DNA of 64,000 nt, taken from contig NZ_REFC01000012.1 of the NCBI RefSeq assembly GCF_003688405.1, positions 848,415-912,414 of the forward strand, written 5' to 3'. Shown here one piece after another: positions 48,089-58,900 of this stretch. Position 1 is the first letter of the stretch, and each line of letters opens with the position of its first letter. The notes beneath the pieces are model-generated. The model was not told the DNA's origin. It made no database searches and was given only the letters and a program-made list of their open reading frames with translations. The DNA comes from Ulvibacter antarcticus. Lineage in GTDB: Bacteria > Bacteroidota > Bacteroidia > Flavobacteriales > Flavobacteriaceae. A program made the translations under genes and the position numbers.

Positions 48089-50449
48089 TTGAAACAAATT
48101 GTTCTTTTGTTCCTTCTCTTCGGAAGTCTTAGCATTTTCGCACAAGAGAAATTCACTTTAAGTGGTACTGTTTCTGAAGACGCTACAGGAGAAACCGTGA
48201 TAGGTGTAAATGTTATTATTCCCGAGCTTCAAACAGGTGCCATTACTAACGAATATGGTTTTTATTCGATTACTCTTCCGAAGGGAAACTACGAAGTATT
48301 CTACAGTAATTTAGGTTTCGCAACTCGCAAGGAATCTATCAATTTAACTGAAAACATTAAGCTTGACCTAACTTTGTTTGAAGATTCTGAAGAACTGGAT
48401 GAGGTGATTATAACGGTAGATGGTGAACGTCTTAACATTCGTAAACCACAGATGAGTGTAAATACACTGTCTTCAAATACCATCAAGAAAATTCCTGTGG
48501 TGTTGGGAGAGGCCGATGTTATTAAAGCCATTACCTTACTTCCCGGAGTGACCAATGCCGGCGAAGGTGCCTCTGGCTTCAATGTTCGTGGGGGTGCCGC
48601 AGATCAAAACCTTATTCTACTCGACGAGGCGACCTTATATAGTTCCTCACATTTATTTGGTTTCTTTTCCGTTTTTAATCCGGATGCCATAAAAGATCTA
48701 ACCCTATACAAAGGTGGAATCCCGGCGAGATATGGAGGTAGAGCTTCATCCGTTTTGGACATATATCAAAAAGATGGTAATAAAAAACAGTTTAGGGCTA
48801 GCGGCGGAATTGGTTTAATTGCCAGTAGATTATTATTAGAAGGCCCTATTGTAAAGGATAAATCTTCCTTTCTTTTTGGGGGTCGAAGCAGTTATGCTCA
48901 TCTTTTTCTGCCTTTATTCGATATCGATAGTAAAGCCCTCTTTTATGATCTCAACACAAAAGTGAGTTATAAAATTGATGCGAATAACAACCTATTTCTC
49001 TCGGGTTACTTCGGAAGGGATGTATTTAATATTGCCGATTCTTTTTCTAATACCTTCGGAAATACTACTGTTAACCTAAGATGGAATCATTTGTTTTCTG
49101 ATAAATTGTTTTCGAAACTATCGTTGATTTATTCGGATTACTACTACGGACTTGAGCTGAAGTTTTTAGAATTTCAGTTCGATAGTGGCATTCGAAATTT
49201 CAACTTTAAATATGATCTTACACATTTTCTTTCCGAAGATATAGAACTAAAGTACGGACTTAACAGTATATACTATAAATTTAATCCGGGCGATGTCCAG
49301 CCTACATCCGATGTTTCCGGTATCAATCCTTATAAATTAGTCGACAAATACGCATTCGAAAATGCACTATATGTGGATGCTGAAATCGAAATTACAGACA
49401 AGATCGCAGTACAGACAGGTATGCGACTTTCTACTTTTAATAGATTAGGGCAGGATGAATTAAACATTTATGAAAACGACAACCCAATTTTATACAATGC
49501 CGAACTCGGAATCTATGAAAAAGCGACCCCAATTGATACTGTATCGTTTGGTAGAAGTGAAACTATAAGATCTTTCGCTAATTTAGAACCAAGATTTGCT
49601 GTTGCTTATCAACTGGATTCGCAGTCTTCTATCAAAGCAAGTTATAACAGGATGACACAATATATTCATCTAATTTCTAATACCACATCCCCTACTCCTT
49701 TCGATATCTATGCGCCCAGTGGAAAATATATAGAACCGCAACTCGCCGATCAAGTCGCTGTTGGTTATTTCAAGTCGTTCGACAACTATTCATTAGAGGT
49801 GGAAACCTACTACAAAGAAGTTAAAAACCGAATCGATTATACAGACGGTGCAGACCTTATCGCCAATAATGCAGTGGAACAAATCATTTTAAATGGAGAA
49901 TCCAGGTCATATGGTCTTGAAGTACTTTTTAAGAAAACGGAAGGAAAATTTCAAGGATGGATAGCCTATACGCTTTCGAAAAGTGAACAGAGAACCCCGG
50001 GAAGAACAGAAAATGAAACTGGAATTAATAACAGTGAATGGTATAACGCCGCCTGGGACCGGACTCATGACATATCCGTTACAGGACAATACGAATTATC
50101 AAAAAAATGGTCCTTTGGCGCTAATATGATATTTCAAACCGGCCGTCCAACCACTTATCCAAATGGGCAATATCTGTACAATGATATGATTATTCCTGTG
50201 TATGAAGCACGTAATAGCAGCCGACTACCCGCCTATCATCGTCTAGATTTGTCTGCCACCTGGATACCAAAACCAGACTCTAAAAAACGCTGGCAAGGCG
50301 AATGGGTTTTTAGTTTATACAATGTTTATGGAAGAATGAACGCTGCTTCAATTTCTTTTAGCGAAAACGTTGATACAGGAGAAAACGAAGCTGTTCGTTT
50401 GTCAATTTTTGGCAGAATACCTGCCATCACCTATAATTTTAAATTTTAA
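48089..50449 (+). CDS. TonB-dependent outer-membrane receptor with carboxypeptidase-like N-domain
   Basis: The 786-residue protein starts at TTG 48089 with a signal peptide (MKQIVLLFLLFGSLSIFAQ). An N-terminal CarboxypepD_reg-like domain (about 22-105; GTVSEDATGETVIGVNV) precedes the plug domain (PVVLGEADVIKAITLLPGV, FNVRGGAADQNLILLD) and a 22-strand-type barrel ending in YNFKF. It imports an unknown ligand across the outer membrane using TonB energy. The DUF4249 lipoprotein gene follows by 3 nt, a pairing frequent in Bacteroidetes. Confidence 0.93.
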   Translation: MKQIVLLFLLFGSLSIFAQEKFTLSGTVSEDATGETVIGVNVIIPELQTGAITNEYGFYSITLPKGNYEVFYSNLGFATRKESINLTENIKLDLTLFEDSEELDEVIITVDGERLNIRKPQMSVNTLSSNTIKKIPVVLGEADVIKAITLLPGVTNAGEGASGFNVRGGAADQNLILLDEATLYSSSHLFGFFSVFNPDAIKDLTLYKGGIPARYGGRASSVLDIYQKDGNKKQFRASGGIGLIASRLLLEGPIVKDKSSFLFGGRSSYAHLFLPLFDIDSKALFYDLNTKVSYKIDANNNLFLSGYFGRDVFNIADSFSNTFGNTTVNLRWNHLFSDKLFSKLSLIYSDYYYGLELKFLEFQFDSGIRNFNFKYDLTHFLSEDIELKYGLNSIYYKFNPGDVQPTSDVSGINPYKLVDKYAFENALYVDAEIEITDKIAVQTGMRLSTFNRLGQDELNIYENDNPILYNAELGIYEKATPIDTVSFGRSETIRSFANLEPRFAVAYQLDSQSSIKASYNRMTQYIHLISNTTSPTPFDIYAPSGKYIEPQLADQVAVGYFKSFDNYSLEVETYYKEVKNRIDYTDGADLIANNAVEQIILNGESRSYGLEVLFKKTEGKFQGWIAYTLSKSEQRTPGRTENETGINNSEWYNAAWDRTHDISVTGQYELSKKWSFGANMIFQTGRPTTYPNGQYLYNDMIIPVYEARNSSRLPAYHRLDLSATWIPKPDSKKRWQGEWVFSLYNVYGRMNAASISFSENVDTGENEAVRLSIFGRIPAITYNFKF

Positions 50450-50452
50450 GCC

Positions 50453-51247
50453 ATGAAAAAGTTATTTCTTTTGATCTTTTTCTTCGGAATGTTAGCTTCA
50501 TGTGAAGATATAATTGACGTAGATCTAAATACTGCGGAGCCTCGTTTAGTAGTGGAAGCGAGTATCAATGTACTCGAAGATGGAAGTTCGACACCGCTGA
50601 TAAGACTTACAACCACAGCTCCATTTTTCGACTCTGAACTTCCCATTGTGGAAGATGCCATTATTGAAATTACAGACCAAAATGGTATCGTTTATCCCTT
50701 CACTTATGAATTAGATGGATATTACACCGCAGATTTTATCCCTCAATTAGATATTGATTATATTTTGAGTATTGTATATAATGGAGAAACTTATACAGCA
50801 ACAGAACAGCTGCAAACTACAACACCACTTGAGTATGTAGAACAAAGAAACGATGGCGGATTTACAGGTGAAGAGGTAGAACTAAAAGTTTATTTTTCAG
50901 ATCCTTTGGGAATAGAAAACTATTATTTGATTGAAGGTTTGTCGATTCGTGGTGATGAGCAAGACGTGTTTAATGACGAATTTTTTGATGGAAATGTCGT
51001 CTTCGGACTATATCTGGCCGAGGATCTGGCTTCAGAAGATGAAGTGACTTTTAACCTTTATGGGGTTAATAAACAGTTCCATGATTTTATGTTCATCTTA
51101 TTGCAACAAACTGGAGGTGGAGGTCCCTTTGAGACACAGCCTGCAACAGTAAGAGGGAATATTGTTAATGTATCCAATAGTGATAATTTTCCATTAGGAT
51201 ATTACCGCATTTCACAACAATCGACTATTGTTTATACAGTTGAATAA
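50453..51247 (+). CDS. DUF4249 family lipoprotein
   Basis: The 264-residue protein has a lipoprotein signal ending in GMLASC, followed by EDIIDVDLNTAEPRLVVEASI, the signature N-terminus of DUF4249. The rest is beta-rich. Such genes accompany TonB receptors and are thought to encode surface or periplasmic partners. It follows the receptor gene by 3 nt. Confidence 0.9.
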   Translation: MKKLFLLIFFFGMLASCEDIIDVDLNTAEPRLVVEASINVLEDGSSTPLIRLTTTAPFFDSELPIVEDAIIEITDQNGIVYPFTYELDGYYTADFIPQLDIDYILSIVYNGETYTATEQLQTTTPLEYVEQRNDGGFTGEEVELKVYFSDPLGIENYYLIEGLSIRGDEQDVFNDEFFDGNVVFGLYLAEDLASEDEVTFNLYGVNKQFHDFMFILLQQTGGGGPFETQPATVRGNIVNVSNSDNFPLGYYRISQQSTIVYTVE

Positions 51248-51283
51248 TCTCCAGTTTACCAACTATCAAATCGACTAAATTCG

Positions 51284-51291
51284 TAATTTTA
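51284..51291 (+). promoter_or_regulatory. -7 box TAATTTTA next to the murQ start
   Basis: TAATTTTA (one mismatch to TAnnTTTG) ends 4 nt before the ATG at 51296, in the short gap after the DUF4249 gene. Confidence 0.45.
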
Positions 51292-51295
51292 CCTA

Positions 51296-52111
51296 ATGAG
51301 TTTTATTAAAACTACCGAAGCAGATTCAAATTATAACGATCTCGAAAAAATGAGCATCGCGGATCTATTACGCAATATGAATTCGGAAGATCATACGGTA
51401 GCTTCGGCTATTCAAAAGGCATTACAGCAGATTGAAGCATTGACTTCCGTTGTTTCAGAAAAACTGAAAAATGGCGGAAGACTTTTCTATATAGGAGCAG
51501 GAACTAGCGGAAGATTGGGAATCGTGGACGCAAGTGAATGTCCGCCGACCTTTGGAGTGCCTCACGGACTCGTAATCGGACTTATTGCCGGTGGTGACAA
51601 GGCTATCCGAAAAGCCGTTGAATTTGCCGAAGATTCAAGCGAACAAGGATGGAGTGATCTTAGAGAATATCAAGTGTCTAAAAAAGACGTTGTCATCGGA
51701 ATTGCAGCTTCAGGAACAACACCTTATGTGATAGGCGCCTTGAAAAATTGTAACGAGAATAATATTGCAACGGGCTGTATCACGAATAATGAAGGAAGCC
51801 CATTACACAAAACAGCTAAATATCCGGTTGTTGTGGTTGTAGGACCAGAATTTGTAACTGGAAGCTCGCGCATGAAAGCCGGTACTTCACAAAAATTGGT
51901 TTTAAATATGATTTCTACTGCAGCAATGATTCAGTTGGGGAGGATAAAAGGAAACAAGATGGTAGACATGCAACTTAGCAATAATAAGCTGGTAGACAGA
52001 GGCACACGCATGCTCATGGAAGAACTACATATTTCCGAAGCTAGTGCAAAACTACTGTTGGACACCCATAAAAATGTTAGAAACGCGATAAATGCCTACC
52101 GAAATGAGTAA
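51296..52111 (+). CDS. murQ: N-acetylmuramic acid 6-phosphate etherase
   Basis: MurQ removes the lactyl ether from MurNAc-6-phosphate in peptidoglycan recycling. The 271-residue SIS-domain protein has FYIGAGTSGRLGIVDASEC and PPTFG near 58-82, GIAASGTTPYVIGAL, and the GSSRMKAGTSQKLVLNMI motif near 190. Slightly shorter than E. coli MurQ at the C-terminus, as usual in the phylum. The DUF6095-like gene overlaps its end by 20 nt. Confidence 0.96.
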   Translation: MSFIKTTEADSNYNDLEKMSIADLLRNMNSEDHTVASAIQKALQQIEALTSVVSEKLKNGGRLFYIGAGTSGRLGIVDASECPPTFGVPHGLVIGLIAGGDKAIRKAVEFAEDSSEQGWSDLREYQVSKKDVVIGIAASGTTPYVIGALKNCNENNIATGCITNNEGSPLHKTAKYPVVVVVGPEFVTGSSRMKAGTSQKLVLNMISTAAMIQLGRIKGNKMVDMQLSNNKLVDRGTRMLMEELHISEASAKLLLDTHKNVRNAINAYRNE

Positions 52112-52328
52112 AGAACACACAGATTTGGATTTATTAAAAAAGGGGATAAAAAAGCTGGCTTTAGCCTTACCACTACTTTTTTTAAGTCCGTATTTAATTA
52201 CCCTTTCATTTCTAAATAAGGATAATTATACGTTTTATCTTTTTCTTTTCTTCGGAATTATTGCTGGTGCTGCAGCAATTTACCTTTGTTTTAAAGGAAT
52301 TAATACCATTATGAAATCTATTTTCTGA
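52092..52328 (+). CDS. Small two-helix membrane protein (DUF6095-like)
   Basis: The 78-residue protein has a charged N-terminus (HTDLDLLKKGIKKLA) and two membrane helices (about 22-42 and 46-68). It resembles DUF6095 of flavobacteria. The start ATG lies inside the end of murQ in another frame; a second ATG (MSKEHTDLD) four codons on is also possible. Function unknown. Confidence 0.75.
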   Translation: MPTEMSKEHTDLDLLKKGIKKLALALPLLFLSPYLITLSFLNKDNYTFYLFLFFGIIAGAAAIYLCFKGINTIMKSIF

Positions 52329-52335
52329 AACCCAA

Positions 52336-55300
52336 CTATAAACTGGAAAGAGCTGTCGGCTTCTTTTTTGCAACCTCAAAGATGTCGAGAGCACCATTAT
52401 TATTGGCTACAATCAATAATTTCTTCCCCTTGCTCTCCAATATTATTACTTTTCGTGCGTCACCAGTTGTATAAAATCCGGTATCCATTGCATTTAAATT
52501 CACTAGTGCTCCATTCTCAAAACTAAAGATAGCGCCTTCCGAAGCGTCGTAACGCTGAGTTTCAACTTCAACGTTATAAAGGTTTCCAACCGAAATAATT
52601 TCATCCTTGCCATCACCATTAATGTCCAAAAATGCGAAATCCTGTATGGGAGATAATTGAGCTTGCCAGGGTAATTCAGAAATTGTAAAATTGCCTTTTC
52701 CATCATTCAGTAAAAATACACTCGATAACATATCGGCTTGATAGTGCAAGCCCTGAAGTAACTTCTCACCATAAATATCTTCTAATGATGCATTAGCAAA
52801 AGATTTATAATCGGTAAATTTATCTTTAATAAAAGGCATCTGTTGTGAAGAGCATTCTCGCCCTCTGGACGGAACTAATTTACCATGATAATTGCTACTT
52901 AATACAATATCATAGGTTCCGTTTTCATCGAAATCATTTCCGTAGATATGAAACTCATGTGATTGATCCGCTTTAAATTTAGCATTTAGCCCCAGGTTCC
53001 CAACAAAATAATCGGAATCTCCATCATTGTCAATATCATTTTCGGCTAAACCAAACCAAAGCCCTCTTGTCGCCGCTAAATTGGGGATTTCAGCTCTACT
53101 AAAATCTCCATTGTTATTATTGAATATCTCAATTCGTGACCACTCACCAACCATAATTAAATCTTGATCACCATCACTATCATAATCTGAGAACAAAGCA
53201 GCTGCAACCATGCTATTTACCTGTAACTCTTTTAATTTGAATTTTGAATTTTCATTGATTAACAAATATGATTTTGGAGCCTTTGGATAACCGTTTGGAA
53301 TGAGTCTTCCTCCCACAAACAAATCGATATCTCCATCATTGTCTATATCCGTAGCAGCTACTGATTGCCCGCTAATTCTAAAATCTGGCAATACGTCCTG
53401 CATTTTCTTAAAATTACCCTTCCCGTCATTTTGATAAAGGCAATCCTGATAATTTTCATGACCTTCTTTTAAATGGGCACCTCCACTCACAACATATAAA
53501 TCCAAATCCTCATCTCCGTCGTAATCGAAAAATATGCTGCCGGTATCTTCTCCTTCCTTGTGAAGTATCCAGTCCCCTTTCTTATAGATAAAATTGCCAT
53601 CTCGATTCTGCAAATACATAGCAGCTTCCTGTCCTGCTGCTCCTCCAATAAAAATGTCTTCAAGCCCATCACCATTTACATCTCCTTTAGAAATGGTTGG
53701 TCCGATATTCGATTGAGAATGTGGAAGTAAAATTTGCTCGTAATAATCGTCGAAAGAATCTTCTCTATGTACGAATGTTAGTCCAAAATTATCCTTGCTT
53801 CGGCTCGTTAAAGGAGGTGCTTCATTTTTGGTCTGATTGGCTGTTATTCCCGACTCGTAATTGAGTATGTACTCCTTATTTGCTGGTATTTCATTCAAAA
53901 TAGATTTTTTGCCATCGGGCCAGGTCACCTCAATAGTGGCTTTTTCTTCATTCCCAATTCCAAAGACCACCGGAGTGTCAACACTGGACAAATAACCCCG
54001 TGTTGTATATAGTTCGTGCGATTGCGTTTGCTTTTTAGTAATCAACTTTATTTTGGCACCTATAGCCTGAGTATTGGGACTTTTACCTTCCAATTTAATC
54101 TTTATACTATTTCCAACCCCCTCATTGACAGCTAGACTTTCGTATAAAACGGCACTGCTTTCCATATTATTAATTACAAAATCCAGATCGCCATCATTGT
54201 CAAAATCCGCGGTTGCGACTCCATTTGAGTTATGCAAACTAGGACTCGACCATTTTCCCGATTTATTTTCGAATGAAACACCATCTTTGTTCTTATAGAA
54301 AACATTTTCAGAAATATCACTGGGTACAATTTCCAAAAGCTGTTTTAGATCCATTGAAAACCCCTTTCCATACTTGCTCCTGGCATCTACATTAATATCG
54401 CGGTATAAGAAATTTTCTTTAATACCATTAGTGACAAACAAATCTTTATAACCATCATGATCCATATCAAAAAACAATGGAGCCCAACTCCAATCTGTCT
54501 TAGCTACACCTGCGAATTGTCCCAATTCACTAAAGGTATTATTGCCATTATTTAGTTGTAAGGAATTGAACATATACTGGTGGTGAAATCCAAATTTAAC
54601 CAGATTATTATATCGCACTACGTTCATAGACTGCATATAGGCTTTGGATCTAAAGTGATCGCTAGGCGCCATATCCAGCACAAAAATATCCAACAAATCA
54701 TCATTATTTATATCGATCATCTCGTTCCCCATACTATTGAAAGAAGTATGTCGAAAGGCTGAGTCTATCTCATTTCTAAAAGTTTTGTTGCCTTGATTAA
54801 TGCATAAATAATCTGGGTCGTCTGAATCGCTGGAAATATATAAATCGGGATATCCATCTTTATTTATGTCACCTATCGCAATACCGTGACGATATCCGAA
54901 ATTCTGTAGATTAGATTCTTTGCTTTTATCGATAAAAACACCATCGACATTCTCATAAAATACATCAGTAGTACTCTTTCCTGATCTAACATTTTTTATA
55001 TGTTCTTGCAGCGAACTAACAATAAGTTTAGGAGGATGATTCAATAAATAGGCATCTAAATCACCATCCAAGTCATAATCGAAGAATGCTATTTGTGCAG
55101 AATATGCTGTACTCTGAAGCCCGAATTCTTTTGCTTTTTCTGAAAAGGTTCCGTTTTGATTGTTAATGTACAATCTGTTTGTTCTAAGTGCGATGTCTTG
55201 TGAAGGTCCGGCTCTGCAGACATAGATGTCGAGCCATCCATCGGCATTGACATCTACCATAGAAACACCTGTACTCCAACCCTTGAATGCGTCGATTCCT

Positions 55301-55641
55301 GAAGAAACAGAGATATCTTCAAATTTGAGACTTCCTTTGTTCAGAAATAGTTTATCATCGGCCGAATTTCCGGCAAAATAAATATCTGCCAGCCCATCAT
55401 TATTTATATCTCCAACGGCGACACCCGACCCATTGTATATAAAAAAGTAAGATTGATAGTTCTCTGAATCGGTTTCTACGACAGTATTTGTAAAATGTAA
55501 ATTGGTTTCTTCGGCAGGTCTGGGCTGAAATAACAATCCTGCGAATTCCTTATTCTCTAAGCTTATTTCAGGGGTGTTTTCTTTTCCAGTATTACAGGAA
55601 AAAAACAACACACCCAAAAGAAAACACACTATCGTTCGCAT
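52336..55641 (-). CDS. FG-GAP/VCBS and ASPIC/UnbV lipoprotein (paralog 1)
   Basis: The 1101-residue protein has a lipoprotein signal ending in FFSC (MRTIVCFLLGVLFFSCNT). Two sets of FG-GAP/VCBS repeats with calcium-type DxDxDG motifs (DINNDGLAD, DYDLDGDLD, DINKDGYPD, DMDHDGYKD, DFDNDGDLD) flank a central ASPIC/UnbV domain (about 505-600; GYLSSVDTPVVFG, TIEVTWPDGKK). Near the C-terminus is GRECSSQQMPFIKDKF. It is probably an outer-membrane or surface beta-propeller protein. The ligand or partner is unknown. It is the closest relative of the next upstream gene (55905-59216). Confidence 0.9.
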   Translation of the reverse strand: MRTIVCFLLGVLFFSCNTGKENTPEISLENKEFAGLLFQPRPAEETNLHFTNTVVETDSENYQSYFFIYNGSGVAVGDINNDGLADIYFAGNSADDKLFLNKGSLKFEDISVSSGIDAFKGWSTGVSMVDVNADGWLDIYVCRAGPSQDIALRTNRLYINNQNGTFSEKAKEFGLQSTAYSAQIAFFDYDLDGDLDAYLLNHPPKLIVSSLQEHIKNVRSGKSTTDVFYENVDGVFIDKSKESNLQNFGYRHGIAIGDINKDGYPDLYISSDSDDPDYLCINQGNKTFRNEIDSAFRHTSFNSMGNEMIDINNDDLLDIFVLDMAPSDHFRSKAYMQSMNVVRYNNLVKFGFHHQYMFNSLQLNNGNNTFSELGQFAGVAKTDWSWAPLFFDMDHDGYKDLFVTNGIKENFLYRDINVDARSKYGKGFSMDLKQLLEIVPSDISENVFYKNKDGVSFENKSGKWSSPSLHNSNGVATADFDNDGDLDFVINNMESSAVLYESLAVNEGVGNSIKIKLEGKSPNTQAIGAKIKLITKKQTQSHELYTTRGYLSSVDTPVVFGIGNEEKATIEVTWPDGKKSILNEIPANKEYILNYESGITANQTKNEAPPLTSRSKDNFGLTFVHREDSFDDYYEQILLPHSQSNIGPTISKGDVNGDGLEDIFIGGAAGQEAAMYLQNRDGNFIYKKGDWILHKEGEDTGSIFFDYDGDEDLDLYVVSGGAHLKEGHENYQDCLYQNDGKGNFKKMQDVLPDFRISGQSVAATDIDNDGDIDLFVGGRLIPNGYPKAPKSYLLINENSKFKLKELQVNSMVAAALFSDYDSDGDQDLIMVGEWSRIEIFNNNNGDFSRAEIPNLAATRGLWFGLAENDIDNDGDSDYFVGNLGLNAKFKADQSHEFHIYGNDFDENGTYDIVLSSNYHGKLVPSRGRECSSQQMPFIKDKFTDYKSFANASLEDIYGEKLLQGLHYQADMLSSVFLLNDGKGNFTISELPWQAQLSPIQDFAFLDINGDGKDEIISVGNLYNVEVETQRYDASEGAIFSFENGALVNLNAMDTGFYTTGDARKVIILESKGKKLLIVANNNGALDIFEVAKKKPTALSSL

Positions 55642-55658
55642 TGGTTAGTAGATTTACT

Positions 55659-55666
55659 CAAATATA
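55659..55666 (-). promoter_or_regulatory. -7 box TATATTTG of lipoprotein paralog 1
   Basis: The minus strand reads TATATTTG, a perfect box 17 nt before the ATG at 55641. No good -33 element is visible. Confidence 0.5.
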
Positions 55667-55904
55667 TAAAAACAAACAGCTTAAATCCTTGTCTATCAGA
55701 TATTTCTGTAAGCAACCAAGGATAGAAAGAGGCTCCTTTTTACTAAGTACTATCAGTCAGTTTAATTTTATATCCGAATTAGCTTTCCAATCAAAGCTAT
55801 TAATTTTTCATATGTTAAATGAAATCAAACGATAGTTCCCGGCCCGAGTATTATACTAGATTCAGAGTTTGGGCGTCACTTCCAAAATGAAATCCATTTT
55901 CCAT

Positions 55905-58900
55905 TTACAGACTTGTAATTGATTTTTTATCTTTGGTTGCAATTTCAAAGATATCCAAGCTTCCATTGCTATTTGTGATCACCAAAAGCTTTTTTCCATT
56001 ATTTTCAAGTTGAATAATTTTTCTTGAATCTCCTGTTGTTGCGAATCCGGTTTGTGATTGTTTAAGCGCTTCAAAATTTCCGTTATCATACCTCAATACA
56101 GATCCTTCAGAAGCATCGTAACGCTGGGTTTCCACTTCTACATTATAGAGATTTCCCACGGTAAGAATCTCATCCTTCCCATCACCGTCTATATCCGCGA
56201 AAGCAAAATCCTGAATAGGCGCAATTTGAGATTGCCAAGGTAAGATTTCAATTGAAAAATCACCGTTCCCATTGTTTTTCAGAAAAACACTGGAAAGCAT
56301 ATCTGCCTGATAGTGAAGTGCTGTGGTCAATTTGTCTCCATAAATATCTTCCAAACTAGCATTAGCAAAAGATTTAAAATCTGAAAACTTATCTTTTATA
56401 AAAGGCATTTGTTGGGAGGAGCATTCTCGTCCTCTGGATGGCACCAACTTTCCGTGATAATTACCACTCAGCACAATATCATAAGTCCCATTATCATCAA
56501 AATCATTGCCATAGACATGGAATTCATGTGTTGCGTCCACTTTAAATTTTGCGTTCAGCCCTAAGTTTCCGACGAAATAATCCATATCACCGTCATTATC
56601 GATATCGTTTTCCGCGATACTAAACCAAAGCCCGGTAGTTTTAGACAATGAAGGTACATCCACCTTTGTAAAATTGCCTTTATCGTTATTGAACACCTGT
56701 ATCGGTGACCATTCACCCACGGTCAATAGATCCACATCCCCATCACCGTCATAATCACTGAATACGGCAGATGCTACCATTTGCTTGATAGGTAATTCTT
56801 TCAGAATAAATTTAGAATTCTCGTTTATCAGCATATAAGATCTTGCTGGCTGCGGGTAACCATCTGGGATAATTCGCCCTCCTACGAACAAATCGGTATC
56901 CCCATCGTTATCGACATCGGCTGCGATTACAGTTTTTCCACTAATCTTAATCTTCGGGAGAATATTGGAATTATACTTAAAATTACCTTTACCATCATTC
57001 ACATACATTCGATCTTGAAAGAAAAAATGGCCTTCTTCCTTTTGTGTTCCACCACTTGACACATAAAGGTCTAAATCATTATCATTATCGAAATCAATAA
57101 ACAATGCTCCGGTATCTTCACCAGCAGCATGTAATTTCCAATCCCCTTCACCTTTACTAAATCCACCACTTGCATTCTGGATAAATAGTTTAGCTTCCTG
57201 ACCCGCAGCCCCTCCAATAAAAAGATCTTCCAATCCGTCGTTATTTACATCAGCCTTGGCCGATGCGGGACCCGTTGTAGATTGCGAATGCGGTAATAAA
57301 ATCTGGACAGTGTATTCATCAAAATTATCTTCCTTATGAACAAAATTAAGTCCGGCAGGGTTTACATTGCTCAACAAAGTGTTATTTGTTTTCTGAAGCT
57401 GTGTTGACATCTTACTTTTGCCATCATAAGCTACTGTATAGACTTCATTTGATTTTACGTTATCCAGTAAAGTTGAAGTGCCATCGGGCCAGGTAATATC
57501 GACTGTTGCAGACGTATCATTTCCTAATCCAAAAACAACCGGTGTGTCCACACTAGAAAGATAGCCACGACTTGTATACAATTCATGAATCTGTTCTCCG
57601 AGATCACTTTTCACTTTAATTTTTGCACCTATGGCTCTGGTGTTAGGTGCCTTTCCTGTTAATTGAATTTTAATACTGTTGCCTTTCGATTGGTTAGAAG
57701 CAGTACTTTCATAAAGAATTGCACTCGAATCCATGTTATTGACCACGAAATCCAAATCACCATCATTATCGAAATCGGCCGTTGCTACGCCATTTGAATT
57801 ATACATACTTGGCACCGCCCACTCCCCTGATTTGTTTTCAAATTTTACACCATTTTTATTATGGTAAAAAATATTTTCAGAAATATCGCTTGGAACCACA
57901 TCCAAAAATTCTTCCAACTTTAATCCCTTGTCTTTACCGTATTTTTTCTTTGCATCAACGTTTATATCGCGATACAGGAAATTTTCTTTTATCCCGTTGG
58001 TTACAAATAGATCTTTATATCCATCATGATCCATATCGAAGAAAAGAGGCGCCCAACTCCAATCTGTTTTTGCAGTACCCGAAAGTTGCCCAATTTCACT
58101 AAAAGTATTGTTTCCATTATTTATCTGAAATGTATTATACATATATTGATGATGTAAACCTGCATCTACCATCCCTCTGAAGGCTTTCACATCCATGGAC
58201 ATCATATATGCCTTCGATCGAAAATGATCGCTGGGTGCCATATCAACTACATAAATATCCAACTCCCCATCATTATTTATATCGGTGAGTTCATTCCCCA
58301 TACTGTTGAACGAAATATGCCGAAAAGATTCATCGATAGTGTTTTTAAAGGATTTATCCTTCTGATTGATATACAAAAGATCAGGATCTGAAAAATCACT
58401 GGAAATATACATATCAGGATATCCGTCCTTATTCACGTCACCAATCGCAATTCCATGCCGATACCCGTAATTAAACAAATTAGCCTCTTTAGTTTTGACT
58501 TCGTATGTTCCGTTTACATTTTCATAAAATACATCTGTTATGCTTTTACCCGCTTTTACACTTGCCAGATGTTCCTTAAATTTAAGATCACTCCCCCGTT
58601 TCTTTGGCGGATGATTAAGTAAATACATATCCAGATCTCCGTCAAGATCGTAATCAAAAAATGCCGATTGCACAGAGTGTTGTGTATTTTGGATGCCGTA
58701 TTTTTTTGCTTCTTCGGAAAAAGTACCATCCTGATTATTGATAAACAATCTGTTAGTCCTATTTTCTATATCGGGTGAAGGACCAGATCTACACACATAA
58801 ATATCTAACCAATCATCACCATTTATATCGACAAAACTAACACCGGTACTCCATCCAGGAAATTCATCAATTCCGGAAGCTTCAGAAATATCTTCAAACA

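Noticed and set aside
52503..52706. 67-codon minus-strand frame within lipoprotein paralog 1
   Set aside because: It is an alternative frame of a strongly supported gene, with no start signal.
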